NCBI GenBank assembly: GCA_964486145.1
Contig: CAZAMT010000186.1
Location: 1 to 8,106, forward strand
From: CAZAMT01 sp964486145
GTDB lineage: Bacteria > Bacteroidota > Bacteroidia > Bacteroidales > JAAAOM01
DNA length: 8,106 nt
Direction: 5' to 3'
The position numbers were made by a program, and so were the translations under genes. Every line of letters begins with the position of its first letter. Positions within the stretch are counted from its first letter, which is position 1. Under the pieces are notes generated by a model, which worked only from the letters and a program-made list of their open reading frames with translations, ran no database searches and had not been told where the DNA came from. Positions 1-7,182 of the stretch are shown here, in pieces.

Positions 1-11
1 TAACATGCATT

Positions 12-2003
12 ATGAAAAATCTTTACCTTATCTTGCTATCACTCCTATTATTATTTGCAGGTTGTGCACCTGAAAAAGAATCAAACCAATATGATCTGTG
101 CATTTACGGAGGTACTTCGGCCGGAATCATTGCCGGATACACTGCCAGGAAAATGGGGTTATCCGTAGTTGTCATTGAACCATCTGACCATTTAGGCGGA
201 TTAACAACCGGTGGGCTTGGCAAAACAGATATTGGTAACAAACATGCTGTTGTTGCTCTTGCCCGGGATTTTTATCGCAGAATCGGAAACCATTACAATG
301 AATTTGAGATGTGGAATTTTGAGCCGCATGTTGCCTCCGGGATTTACAATCAATATATTCAGGAAGCAGGACTTGACATTCGGAAACATCATCGTTTGAA
401 AGAGGTGGAAAAAAAAGATAATGTTATTTCTTCCATCCGTTGCATGTCTGACACAGGCGAGTTGATTGTCAATGCCAAAATGTTTATGGACTGCACGTAC
501 GAAGGTGATTTAATTGCAAAAGCCGGTGTAAGTTATACAGTAGGCAGAGAGTCAAATGATACGTACAACGAAACATACAATGGCGTCCAATTAATGGAAG
601 GTCATCAATTTCCTGATGATGTGGATCCTTATATTGAAAAAGGGAATCCTTCAAGTGGTCTGTTATGGGGTATCAGTGATGAAGAGTTGGCACCCGCCGG
701 TTCGGGAGATAACAAAGTTCAGGCATACAATTTCAGGATATGCCTCACCGACAGTACTGAGAACCAGGTACCCATTACCCGGCCCGAAAACTATGATTCA
801 ACGAAATACGACTTGCTTGTCCGGTTGATTGAAAAACGCGGGAATGATGATCTGTACAGCTATTTCATTTGGAGCATGATGCCCAACCGGAAAACGGATA
901 TCAATAACCGTGGTGGATTTTCAACAGACATGATCGGGATGAACTGGGACTATCCGGAAGCAACATATGAAGAACGTCAGGAAATTATTCAGAACCATGT
1001 AGATTATACCAAAGGATTGCTTTACTTCTGGGGCCATGATCCCCGGGTACCCGAAGAAGCCAGAAAATCCATGTTAAAATGGGGTTATCCAAAAGATGAA
1101 TATGTAGACAACAACCATTTTTCACCACAATTATACGTTCGGGAAGCCCGCCGGATGATTGGTGAACATGTTATGACCCAACACCATTGTGTTGGTGATA
1201 AAGTTGTGTCGGATCCCATTGCTCTTGCTGCATATACGATGGACTCACATAATTGTCAACGTTTGGTTGTTAACGAAATGGTAAAAAATGAAGGAAATGT
1301 TGAAATCGGTGGATTCCCCCCCTATCCCATTTCTTACCGGTCACTGGTTCCCAAAAGAGATGAATGTGCAAACCTGCTCGTACCGGTGTGTTTGTCGGCA
1401 TCGCATATTGCTTTTGGTTCCATACGGATGGAACCGGTGTTTATGGTGCTTGGCCAGGTATCAGCAATTGCAGCCTCTGAGGCAATTGCCAATGATATTG
1501 CAGTTCAGGATGTGGATTATAACAAGGTAAATTACACGATAAACAATGATCCTTTGTTGGATGGAACTCCTCCCGACATCGTCATTGATAATGATGATGA
1601 AACATCCGTTGAAGTCATCGGGCCTTGGGATACAATAAGCCAGTGGATGAGCCAGTACAAACATGATTTTTTACTTTCCTCCGGTCCGGCAGAGGAGGTT
1701 GCAAAAGTCACTTTTAAAGCTCAAATTAAGGATAAATCTAATTATTCCATTTACTACTATATTCCGAGGGGTAGCTGGAAAAGTCAGATTGAATACTCAA
1801 ACAATGCCAGAGTTATTGTTAGCGGGCCGGATCAACAACTCCTGGTTCATGTAAATTTACAAAAGCACCGCAATGGCTGGATTAAACTTGGAAACTTCAG
1901 ATTTTTCGAAGATGATAGTGTTTCCATCACTATTGAAGGAGGCCCGGAAGTGTCAGGTGCAATCATTGCTGATGCCGTGCTATTTGTTGCTGAGAAACAA
2001 TAA
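12..2003 (+). CDS. Lipoprotein FAD-dependent oxidoreductase with C-terminal golvesin-like domain
   Basis: The 663-residue product is an exported flavoprotein of the FAD_oxidored (PF12831-like) type; its substrate is unknown. Residues 1-18 are a lipoprotein signal ending in the lipobox LFAGC (lipidated Cys18). There is no twin-arginine motif. A Rossmann dinucleotide fold begins at residue 27, with the glycine motif YGGTSAG (32-38), an acidic residue ending the second strand (Glu56) and the HLGGLTTGGLG stretch (60-70) typical of this family. A DCTYEGD motif lies near residue 160. The family's C-terminal FAD motif, SIRMEPVFMVLGQ, lies near 470-485. From about 520 to the end there is a beta-rich domain resembling the golvesin/xanthan-lyase C-terminal domain. 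Homologues with this layout are often labelled xanthan lyase in databases, but the catalytic part seen here is a flavoprotein. The ATG at 12 is chosen because the signal peptide starts exactly there. The gene converges on the lyase gene and probably belongs to an operon beginning upstream. Fold and location are well supported; the role in carbohydrate oxidation is inference. Confidence 0.88.
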   Translation: MKNLYLILLSLLLLFAGCAPEKESNQYDLCIYGGTSAGIIAGYTARKMGLSVVVIEPSDHLGGLTTGGLGKTDIGNKHAVVALARDFYRRIGNHYNEFEMWNFEPHVASGIYNQYIQEAGLDIRKHHRLKEVEKKDNVISSIRCMSDTGELIVNAKMFMDCTYEGDLIAKAGVSYTVGRESNDTYNETYNGVQLMEGHQFPDDVDPYIEKGNPSSGLLWGISDEELAPAGSGDNKVQAYNFRICLTDSTENQVPITRPENYDSTKYDLLVRLIEKRGNDDLYSYFIWSMMPNRKTDINNRGGFSTDMIGMNWDYPEATYEERQEIIQNHVDYTKGLLYFWGHDPRVPEEARKSMLKWGYPKDEYVDNNHFSPQLYVREARRMIGEHVMTQHHCVGDKVVSDPIALAAYTMDSHNCQRLVVNEMVKNEGNVEIGGFPPYPISYRSLVPKRDECANLLVPVCLSASHIAFGSIRMEPVFMVLGQVSAIAASEAIANDIAVQDVDYNKVNYTINNDPLLDGTPPDIVIDNDDETSVEVIGPWDTISQWMSQYKHDFLLSSGPAEEVAKVTFKAQIKDKSNYSIYYYIPRGSWKSQIEYSNNARVIVSGPDQQLLVHVNLQKHRNGWIKLGNFRFFEDDSVSITIEGGPEVSGAIIADAVLFVAEKQ

Positions 2004-2044
2004 AGATAGTTAACCGGATAAAGATGAGCCAATATACCAGTTAT

Positions 2045-4210
2045 TTAGTCATTTTTATTGATTATCAATGATTTAGACAAAACTATCTTTTCACTATTGC
2101 ACAAAACAAGTTGATACTTTCCACCTCGAATAAGTTGTGTATTCAACGAAATCCGTTCATTCATGATTGGCATTGATTTGGAGTAAACCACCTGTCCTAA
2201 TAAATTCATGACCTTCAATTCATTAAATATTACATCTTCATTCAGCAATTCTATGACCAATTCATCATCACAAGGAACAGGGTAGATTCTTATATCTTTA
2301 CTTAATCCTGGTGATTGTGCATTAACCGGCATTGAACCAGCTACTTCAATTCGATTACTATCGGTATTAAAATACAGGTACTGGTTATCCAATTCCATAA
2401 TTGTGTTCATTCCGGAGCCATGAAACATAACTTCCGGTTGTTCGGTCATTCCTGCATACATCACCACCCATAAGCTGTCTGTTTTTATACCGGATGTTTC
2501 AATAAACAGTGGATCATGCCCTTGAAAATCCATATCGGAATCAGAAAGGTACCATCCTTTTACGTAACCATCATTGCTTCCTGTCATTAAAAATGACGAG
2601 AAACCATTGTCATCAGCAATTTTTGTTGATATGCCACCGTCTCCATTTTCATGTCCGGTATTCAACTGCCATCGGTATGAATGATTTGTATTCGACTCAA
2701 CCATGTCGAGAATTGCAATGATTGCTGATGTATCGTTTAAAAATTTGACAAAAACATGCCTTTCCGCATCATTCACTCCCATCTCAGCATATTTTGAACC
2801 TCCTCCGATGATAATGTATATTTCATCTCCGGTTTCATCATAAAATATATATTCACCCGTATGTTTTGCGGATTCTTTCGCTTCTCCATCAATGAGCAGT
2901 GACGAATAGTTGGGTGCTTTTGCTCCTTTTCCGGGCCCTCCAAAAAAACGGTTTCCGAATGCTATCAGACCAATGTTAAAGGTCTCTGCATCCTGCCAGC
3001 CTTTTCGATGATAGTTATATTTTCCCATGGCATTGAAAAGGATGTCATTTTCATTTTTCCAGCGGCTTCGTATAAAATAAGCACCAAATTCATGGTCGGC
3101 GAGACAATAATCAAATTCATCCGTTGGATTTTCACTTTCTGCATTTAGCGGGTAATATAAAAAATTCCAAACAGCGCCAAATCTTTGTTGATCAAACTTT
3201 TGATTATCATCAAGTCCGGATGCAATGCCAAGGTGATAATCATAGAAATTTTTGTAATATTTTAATGAATTTGAATCAAGGTTACCCATAACCAGGCCAA
3301 ACAGACCTTCACCAGCCGGATAATGGGAATCAACAGATGTCATGAGGTGTTTTTTATCATCCGTGTAAGCAAACGTATACATTAAAAGCTTGTCAAACGA
3401 TTTTCCTTCGAAACAGCTAACCAGACCGCTGTCGCCGATGCTCAGTGCAGCGTAATTGGCGGCAAAGGCAAAAGGCACACCGTAATTGATATATGCAATT
3501 CCTTCGTTGCTGTATGCTGAAGGCCCGTACGCGAGATCATAGTGCAGGTTTAGCAGATACTTTAGTGTATCATATCGTTGCGGACGATTTTCTTCCTCTC
3601 CTGCCCCAAGCATCATGACCATTTCAGCGCTTCGGCACACTGAAACCCAGTTGGATACAGGCATGTCATAGAGTTCCCAACGGAAGAGTGCCTTCCAGTC
3701 ATCAAGGCCCCGTTGCATTTTTTCCATGACAGTGTCGGTTTGTGCTTCACTCCAACCGCTGCGCGCCCAATCGTAACAAATTCCATATGCCATGGATGGA
3801 AAAGCATACGTTAATGCTTTGCTTCCCGTAGTTTTTGTTTCATAGTTGCCGGTGTCAGGAATGGTAGGTGTTCCTTCATCACCACTCGTGTACATTTCGG
3901 TCAATAAAGCAAACGCCTGCTGCGCATATAGGGTATCCTCCGTAAGCAGATAAACCAAAGCATTTTCAACAGCCTGGTATGAACGTCTGTAGTTGTTTTT
4001 ATCGCTGCCATATGCATCAAGATCACCTTCATCCACCCTTTCTTTCATCATCTGATACAATTGTGAATGGTGCGTACCTTCCTGTTTAACTGCCTCCTTT
4101 AAGCTATCTATTTTATTATCAGTTAAAAACAAACGAGGAGCCTGACCAAATAAATGTTGACTACAGAGCAATATCGTAACGTACAGTATTGTTGGAATTT
4201 TCATTGTCAT
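2045..4210 (-). CDS. Heparinase II/III-like polysaccharide lyase, T9SS-secreted
   Basis: This is probably a secreted lyase cleaving a uronate-containing polysaccharide by beta-elimination. Starting at ATG 4210 the product has 721 residues (numbering used here); ATG 4204 is equally possible. A GTG at 4270 would add 20 residues ahead of the signal peptide and is rejected. A Sec signal peptide ends near HLFGQ. Then comes an alpha-helical toroid-like region (about 25-340), including NWVSVCRSAEM and SNEGIAYINYG segments typical of these enzymes. A heparinase II/III-type beta domain follows, with NYHRKGWQDAETF (His401, Asp407) in place of the usual HxHxDAGSF-like motif. Where relatives have HN before the TLLVDG-like strand, this protein has Tyr435-Ser436 before SLLIDG, so one expected metal-site histidine appears absent. 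Residues 640-721 form a type A T9SS sorting domain (IRIYPVP, LLGQVVYS, GGKYQLVL), predicting outer-membrane export through T9SS. The gene is divergent from the kdgF-like operon. Substrate and PL family cannot be assigned by eye. Confidence 0.85.
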   Translation of the reverse strand: MTMKIPTILYVTILLCSQHLFGQAPRLFLTDNKIDSLKEAVKQEGTHHSQLYQMMKERVDEGDLDAYGSDKNNYRRSYQAVENALVYLLTEDTLYAQQAFALLTEMYTSGDEGTPTIPDTGNYETKTTGSKALTYAFPSMAYGICYDWARSGWSEAQTDTVMEKMQRGLDDWKALFRWELYDMPVSNWVSVCRSAEMVMMLGAGEEENRPQRYDTLKYLLNLHYDLAYGPSAYSNEGIAYINYGVPFAFAANYAALSIGDSGLVSCFEGKSFDKLLMYTFAYTDDKKHLMTSVDSHYPAGEGLFGLVMGNLDSNSLKYYKNFYDYHLGIASGLDDNQKFDQQRFGAVWNFLYYPLNAESENPTDEFDYCLADHEFGAYFIRSRWKNENDILFNAMGKYNYHRKGWQDAETFNIGLIAFGNRFFGGPGKGAKAPNYSSLLIDGEAKESAKHTGEYIFYDETGDEIYIIIGGGSKYAEMGVNDAERHVFVKFLNDTSAIIAILDMVESNTNHSYRWQLNTGHENGDGGISTKIADDNGFSSFLMTGSNDGYVKGWYLSDSDMDFQGHDPLFIETSGIKTDSLWVVMYAGMTEQPEVMFHGSGMNTIMELDNQYLYFNTDSNRIEVAGSMPVNAQSPGLSKDIRIYPVPCDDELVIELLNEDVIFNELKVMNLLGQVVYSKSMPIMNERISLNTQLIRGGKYQLVLCNSEKIVLSKSLIINKND

Positions 4211-4250
4211 TCGATTTTGTATTGATTTAATTATAAAACATGCCTTCGAT

Positions 4251-4275
4251 AACCGGAGCAAGCCATCCACCGGTT
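4251..4275 (-). other. Inverted repeat in the lyase 5' leader
   Basis: AACCGG at 4251-4256 and CCGGTT at 4270-4275 form a perfect 6-bp stem around a 13-nt loop. It lies 41 bases upstream of the chosen lyase start and inside the leader of about 140 nt implied by the promoter at 4359-4391. It could form a hairpin in the mRNA leader or be a protein site. A 6-bp repeat of this kind can also arise by chance. Confidence 0.25.
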
Positions 4276-4358
4276 GTAGGACAAGTTGTCTGATTTAATA
4301 CTGAAAACAAATGTCTGACTTAATTTTATATGAGTGAAATATACTTCATTTTTATCAT

Positions 4359-4391
4359 CAAAAATAGGAAATAACCGAAAAAGTGTACAAA
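4359..4391 (-). promoter_or_regulatory. Bacteroidota-type promoter for the lyase gene
   Basis: Read on the minus strand, TTTG at 4391-4388 is followed after 21 bases by TATTTTTG at 4366-4359. The latter is an exact match to the Bacteroidota -7 consensus TAnnTTTG, and TTTG is the usual -33 element at about this spacing. Transcription would start near 4352, giving a leader of roughly 140 nt before the lyase start at 4210. The sequence match is direct; promoter activity is inference. Confidence 0.6.
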
Positions 4392-4428
4392 ATCTTTCCA
4401 TCCTTTCATTCATTGAATAGAAAATCGA

Positions 4429-4447
4429 TGTTAACGACCTGTTAACA
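4429..4447. promoter_or_regulatory. Perfect 19-bp palindrome, candidate operator in the divergent region
   Basis: TGTTAAC (4429-4435), spacer GACCT, GTTAACA (4441-4447): the two 7-bp arms are exact reverse complements. The element sits 6 bp upstream of the -33 element of the plus-strand promoter and 37 bp upstream of the -33 element of the minus-strand promoter. Arm length and spacing suit a dimeric DNA-binding regulator. The position suggests shared control of the lyase gene and the kdgF-like operon. No regulator gene is present in the window, so the protein that would bind is unknown. Confidence 0.5.
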
Positions 4448-4453
4448 AACAAA

Positions 4454-4485
4454 TTTGATATTTTAAAATACTCTAATTACATTGC
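4454..4485 (+). promoter_or_regulatory. Candidate promoter for the kdgF-like/GH operon
   Basis: TTTG at 4454-4457 is followed after 20 bases by TACATTGC at 4478-4485, which matches four of the six fixed positions of TAnnTTTG. The start would fall near 4491, leaving about 20 nt of leader before the ATG at 4512, with no Shine-Dalgarno sequence, as is common in this phylum. The -7 match is imperfect, so confidence is lower than for the opposite-strand promoter. Confidence 0.4.
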
Positions 4486-4511
4486 ACATTAAAAAATAAA
4501 CCTTTTCAACT

Positions 4512-4850
4512 ATGCCTGTCCTTAAAGAAACTGAATCAAAAAGTGTAGAGATTTCCAAAAATGTATTTCGGAAAACAGTTTATCTGAACAACATTATGAC
4601 CGCAGTAATTGATTTTACCCATGGTCCAATGAAAGAGCCGGATCCGCCACATGCACATCCGCATGAACAGATTTCATACGTTGCCGAAGGAGAGCTTTTT
4701 TTGTACATTGGTGAAGAAAAAACCAGGTTATCCAAAGGGGATATCTTCTATGTGCCTTCCAACGAGTCGCATACAGTGCAAACCTTAACCGAAAAGGTAC
4801 GGCTGATTGATTCATTTAGTCCGATACGAAAAGATTTTCTACTACAGTAA
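4512..4850 (+). CDS. kdgF: KdgF-like cupin (unsaturated uronate ring-opening)
   Basis: This is a 112-residue single-domain cupin without a signal peptide, so cytosolic. KdgF proteins convert the cyclic 4,5-unsaturated monouronates released by pectin, alginate and related lyases into the linear keto form used by the ketodeoxyuronate pathway. Cupin motif 1 is HAHPHEQISYVAEGE (47-61) and motif 2 is GDIFYVPSNESH (76-87). His47, His49, Gln53 and His87 fit the family metal ligands. The C-terminal IDSFSPIRKDFL (99-110) matches the KdgF signature: Asp100, Phe102 and Arg106 keep the D-x-F-xxx-R spacing reported for the catalytic residues of characterised KdgF. Length is normal for the family. The stop codon is 2 bp from the next gene, so the two are surely co-transcribed. 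A general sugar-binding cupin is the alternative, but the C-terminal signature and the divergent lyase gene favour KdgF. Confidence 0.85.
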   Translation: MPVLKETESKSVEISKNVFRKTVYLNNIMTAVIDFTHGPMKEPDPPHAHPHEQISYVAEGELFLYIGEEKTRLSKGDIFYVPSNESHTVQTLTEKVRLIDSFSPIRKDFLLQ

Positions 4851-4852
4851 AA

Positions 4853-6841
4853 ATGCTTTTTATGAGATTTACAGCCTTAACCTGGTTCATTATTTTTTTG
4901 TTTTCGGGTTGTAATAACGAAGAAAAATATTCGTATCTCAACGCCCGGCTTGAAAACCTGGCAACAGTGGACACAACAGAAATACGTATGCATTCGGGTG
5001 TTTATGACCTGAAACCAGGCAACGAACGGCTCATCTTTCATTCCAAAACTTCGAATGCTTCCCTTGAATTTAAGCCACAAGCGGTGGAATTGCCTGAAAC
5101 TTGGGACTGGTACAACTGGTTAACAGTTAATTACAAAAATGAGGGGAATGATTCCATTCGAATATTACTCAAAATTTATGGATCAAAAAATGTAATCATT
5201 GATAGTTCTGTTCTGCAACCCAGCGGATCATCCAACATACGAATATCTTTGCTTGAGCTTCCCCTCGCCAACAAAAGACAGAATTATTATAAGGTTGAGA
5301 AACTTTCCATTGAATCAAATTCAAAGATTGGAACACATGCATTTTCAATTTCGTCAATGTCGCTTGTTCATAATGGTGACTCCATTCATAAAACTGTTGT
5401 TGACAAGTTTGGCCAGCGATTGCATGCCGAATGGCCAAAAAAGGTTAAGAGCATTGGTCAACTGGTTGAATCAAGAATAAACGAAGAAAAAGAACTTGAG
5501 GCATACCATGCCAATCCTCGTCTTGATTCTTTTGGTGGCACTGTTGATATAATTTCTTTAAAAGCAACCGGTTTTTTCCGGCTGGAAGAAACAGAAATCA
5601 AATCGCAAAAGAGATGGTGGCTGGTAACACCCGACGGAAATCCTTTTTGGTCACTGGGTGTTACATGCATTCGGCCAAAATATCCGCGCACCGCGGTAAC
5701 CAAAGTAGATGGATTCGAATATTTGTTTAAGAAGCTTCCGAACGCCACCGGGAATGAAAGTGAAGCTTACATTGGAGATTCCCTGGTGAGTTTTTATTAC
5801 TGGAATCTACTGCGAAAATATGGTACGATAGGAAAATGGCATGATACAATGTTCAAACGCATGAGCAACTGGGGTTTAAATACCATCGGAAATTGGTCAG
5901 AAAAAGAAATCCTGCTGAAAAGCGATATACCGTTTACCTATTCTTTTCGTACGACCGAAAACGAAAAATTTTTATTTGGACATGGAATGAACGATGTTTT
6001 TCATCCCGGCTGGAAAGCACATGTGGATAAAGTTTTTGAAGAAGCAGCAGAATTTAAAGACAACCCCTATCTGATTGGTTATTTTGTAGATAATGAAGGT
6101 GGCTGGGGCGATTTAAACCTGATGGATATCATGCCACCCAACTGTGCTTCAAGAGACGCGTGGGAAAACTTTATCAGAAAAAAATACAACACTTTAACCT
6201 CGGTTAACAATGCCTGGAACAGCAATTTACCCGACTGGGATTCCCTGCGAAACATGAAATCGTTAGAAGAATCAAAAAGCGGAATATACCTTACGGACAT
6301 TGTTGAATTTGAAACCCTTTATGCGGAAGAATATTTTTCCACAATCAAAATACTTTTGCAAAAACACGATCCAAATCATCTATACCTGGGATGTCGGTTT
6401 ACCAAAAGACTGAAGCCCGAACATATTTTAAAAATGGCCGGTAACTATTGTGATGTGGTTACTGTGAATGTTTACGACCTTGTACCTGTAAACGAGCGAA
6501 TGGACAAGTGGCATGAATACACGGGAAGGCCCATTCTCATCGGGGAACATCATCTGCCCTTGCAGAGCAACCGTCAGCTTCCTCCGCATTACAGGGCATT
6601 TACAAGCGAAGAGCGATTCAAGTATTACCAGGAATATGTGAAAACTTGGGCCAATCAGCCGTATTCCCTGGGCTGTCATTGGTACCAACTAGCCGATCAG
6701 CATATCACAGGGAGATACAGCAATGGAGAAAATCAAACGATCGGTTTGGTGGATATTACGGATCAACCATATCCTGATCTCGTAAAAGCAATTAAAATCA
6801 GCAACATGAATATGTACAACTGGCATTTAGATGGGGAATGA
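4853..6841 (+). CDS. GH50/agarase-like glycoside hydrolase lipoprotein
   Basis: The 662-residue product is a clan GH-A-type glycoside hydrolase anchored as a lipoprotein; ATG 4862 is an alternative start 3 codons later. The signal peptide ends in the lipobox LFSGC (Cys20), followed by NNEEK, acidic residues of the kind linked to surface export in this phylum. Residues about 40-200 look like a beta-sandwich domain (WDWYNWLTVNYKNEGND). The TIM-barrel part begins near 238 with FFRLEE, then WWLVTPDGNPFWSLGVTC, typical of GH50 beta-agarase-like proteins. IGYFVDNEGGWG places the likely acid/base at Glu415, preceded by Asn414 as in clan GH-A. PILIGEHH places the likely nucleophile at Glu565. HWYQLADQHITGR and GENQTIGLVD near the end also fit. 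It follows the kdgF-like gene by 2 bp. GH50 members act mainly on agarose, but the uronate context here makes another galactoside or mixed polymer possible. Family assignment is by eye. Confidence 0.82.
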   Translation: MLFMRFTALTWFIIFLFSGCNNEEKYSYLNARLENLATVDTTEIRMHSGVYDLKPGNERLIFHSKTSNASLEFKPQAVELPETWDWYNWLTVNYKNEGNDSIRILLKIYGSKNVIIDSSVLQPSGSSNIRISLLELPLANKRQNYYKVEKLSIESNSKIGTHAFSISSMSLVHNGDSIHKTVVDKFGQRLHAEWPKKVKSIGQLVESRINEEKELEAYHANPRLDSFGGTVDIISLKATGFFRLEETEIKSQKRWWLVTPDGNPFWSLGVTCIRPKYPRTAVTKVDGFEYLFKKLPNATGNESEAYIGDSLVSFYYWNLLRKYGTIGKWHDTMFKRMSNWGLNTIGNWSEKEILLKSDIPFTYSFRTTENEKFLFGHGMNDVFHPGWKAHVDKVFEEAAEFKDNPYLIGYFVDNEGGWGDLNLMDIMPPNCASRDAWENFIRKKYNTLTSVNNAWNSNLPDWDSLRNMKSLEESKSGIYLTDIVEFETLYAEEYFSTIKILLQKHDPNHLYLGCRFTKRLKPEHILKMAGNYCDVVTVNVYDLVPVNERMDKWHEYTGRPILIGEHHLPLQSNRQLPPHYRAFTSEERFKYYQEYVKTWANQPYSLGCHWYQLADQHITGRYSNGENQTIGLVDITDQPYPDLVKAIKISNMNMYNWHLDGE

Positions 6842-6847
6842 AAAATC

Positions 6848-6874
6848 AGGCTATACCCGATAGCTTTGCTTTTT
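6848..6874 (+). terminator. Probable intrinsic terminator after the GH gene
   Basis: Just 7 bases after the GH stop codon, AGGCTAT (6848-6854), loop ACCCG and ATAGCTT (6860-6866) form a 7-bp stem with one G-U pair. It is followed by TGCTTTTT. The stem is short and moderately stable, and the T run is interrupted by GC, so termination may be partial. Confidence 0.5.
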
Positions 6875-7102
6875 CGTTTGCATGTTGTTCTGTAATTTAT
6901 TGCCTGTAAACTCAATTTGCTTCAACATGCTGTTACAGGGAGGATGAATGACCTTTTTTCGAATTTCAGAAACCGCTTACTTTTCATTAAGTCCCCGGGG
7001 ATGATTGAACACATCAGACTGGAAATAGTTATGAATAACAGAGAGCAGAAAAAAAGTGTTAGTTAAGAACGATGAACCATGACATTAATTGAATTTTGTT
7101 CG

Positions 7103-7133
7103 TTGTTTTTTATGAACCTTAATGTTACAATTT
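7103..7133 (+). promoter_or_regulatory. Weak candidate promoter for the DUF4382 gene
   Basis: TTG at 7103-7105 is separated by 20 bases from TACAATTT at 7126-7133, which shares only four of the six fixed positions of TAnnTTTG. It lies about 50 bases before the ATG at 7183. In this AT-rich stretch such partial matches occur easily by chance. Confidence 0.25.
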
Positions 7134-7182
7134 TAATACATTTATTACGTTGGATAATCTTGAACCCATAAAATTCAAAATA

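Larger units (their letters stand above)
6842..7182. other. Intergenic region with overlapping inverted repeats
   Basis: This 341-bp stretch holds no recognisable gene. After the terminator hairpin, two perfect inverted repeats interleave: GCATGTTG (6880-6887) with CAACATGC (6923-6930), and CCTGTAA (6903-6909) with TTACAGG (6933-6939). Each arm pair blocks or knots with the other. A 40-codon frame runs from ATG 6944 to the stop at 7064-7066, directly abutting GGGAGG, but its product resembles nothing I know and the spacing is too short for a normal ribosome site. The remainder is AT-rich and leads into a weak promoter-like pair before the next gene. I see no tRNA, riboswitch or insertion-sequence end. 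Confidence 0.4.

Noticed and set aside
2011..2048. TAACCGG / CCAGTTA imperfect stem between the convergent genes, followed by T-rich sequence
   Set aside because: It has one mismatch, a 19-nt loop and an interrupted T run. That is too weak to call a terminator, although the 41-bp convergent gap should hold one for each strand.
4231..4452. A 73-codon minus-strand frame in the divergent intergenic region
   Set aside because: It overlaps the strong lyase promoter and the palindrome and runs past the lyase start; its product has no recognisable domain or signal peptide.
7082..7125. ACATTAA / TTAATGT inverted repeat and two ATGAACC direct copies (7072-7078, 7112-7118)
   Set aside because: Seven-base matches in AT-rich sequence over this distance are expected by chance, and they do not line up with a promoter or gene start.
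7150..7182. TTG start giving an 11-residue extension of the DUF4382 protein
   Set aside because: It places hydrophilic residues ahead of a complete lipoprotein signal that begins naturally at ATG 7183.
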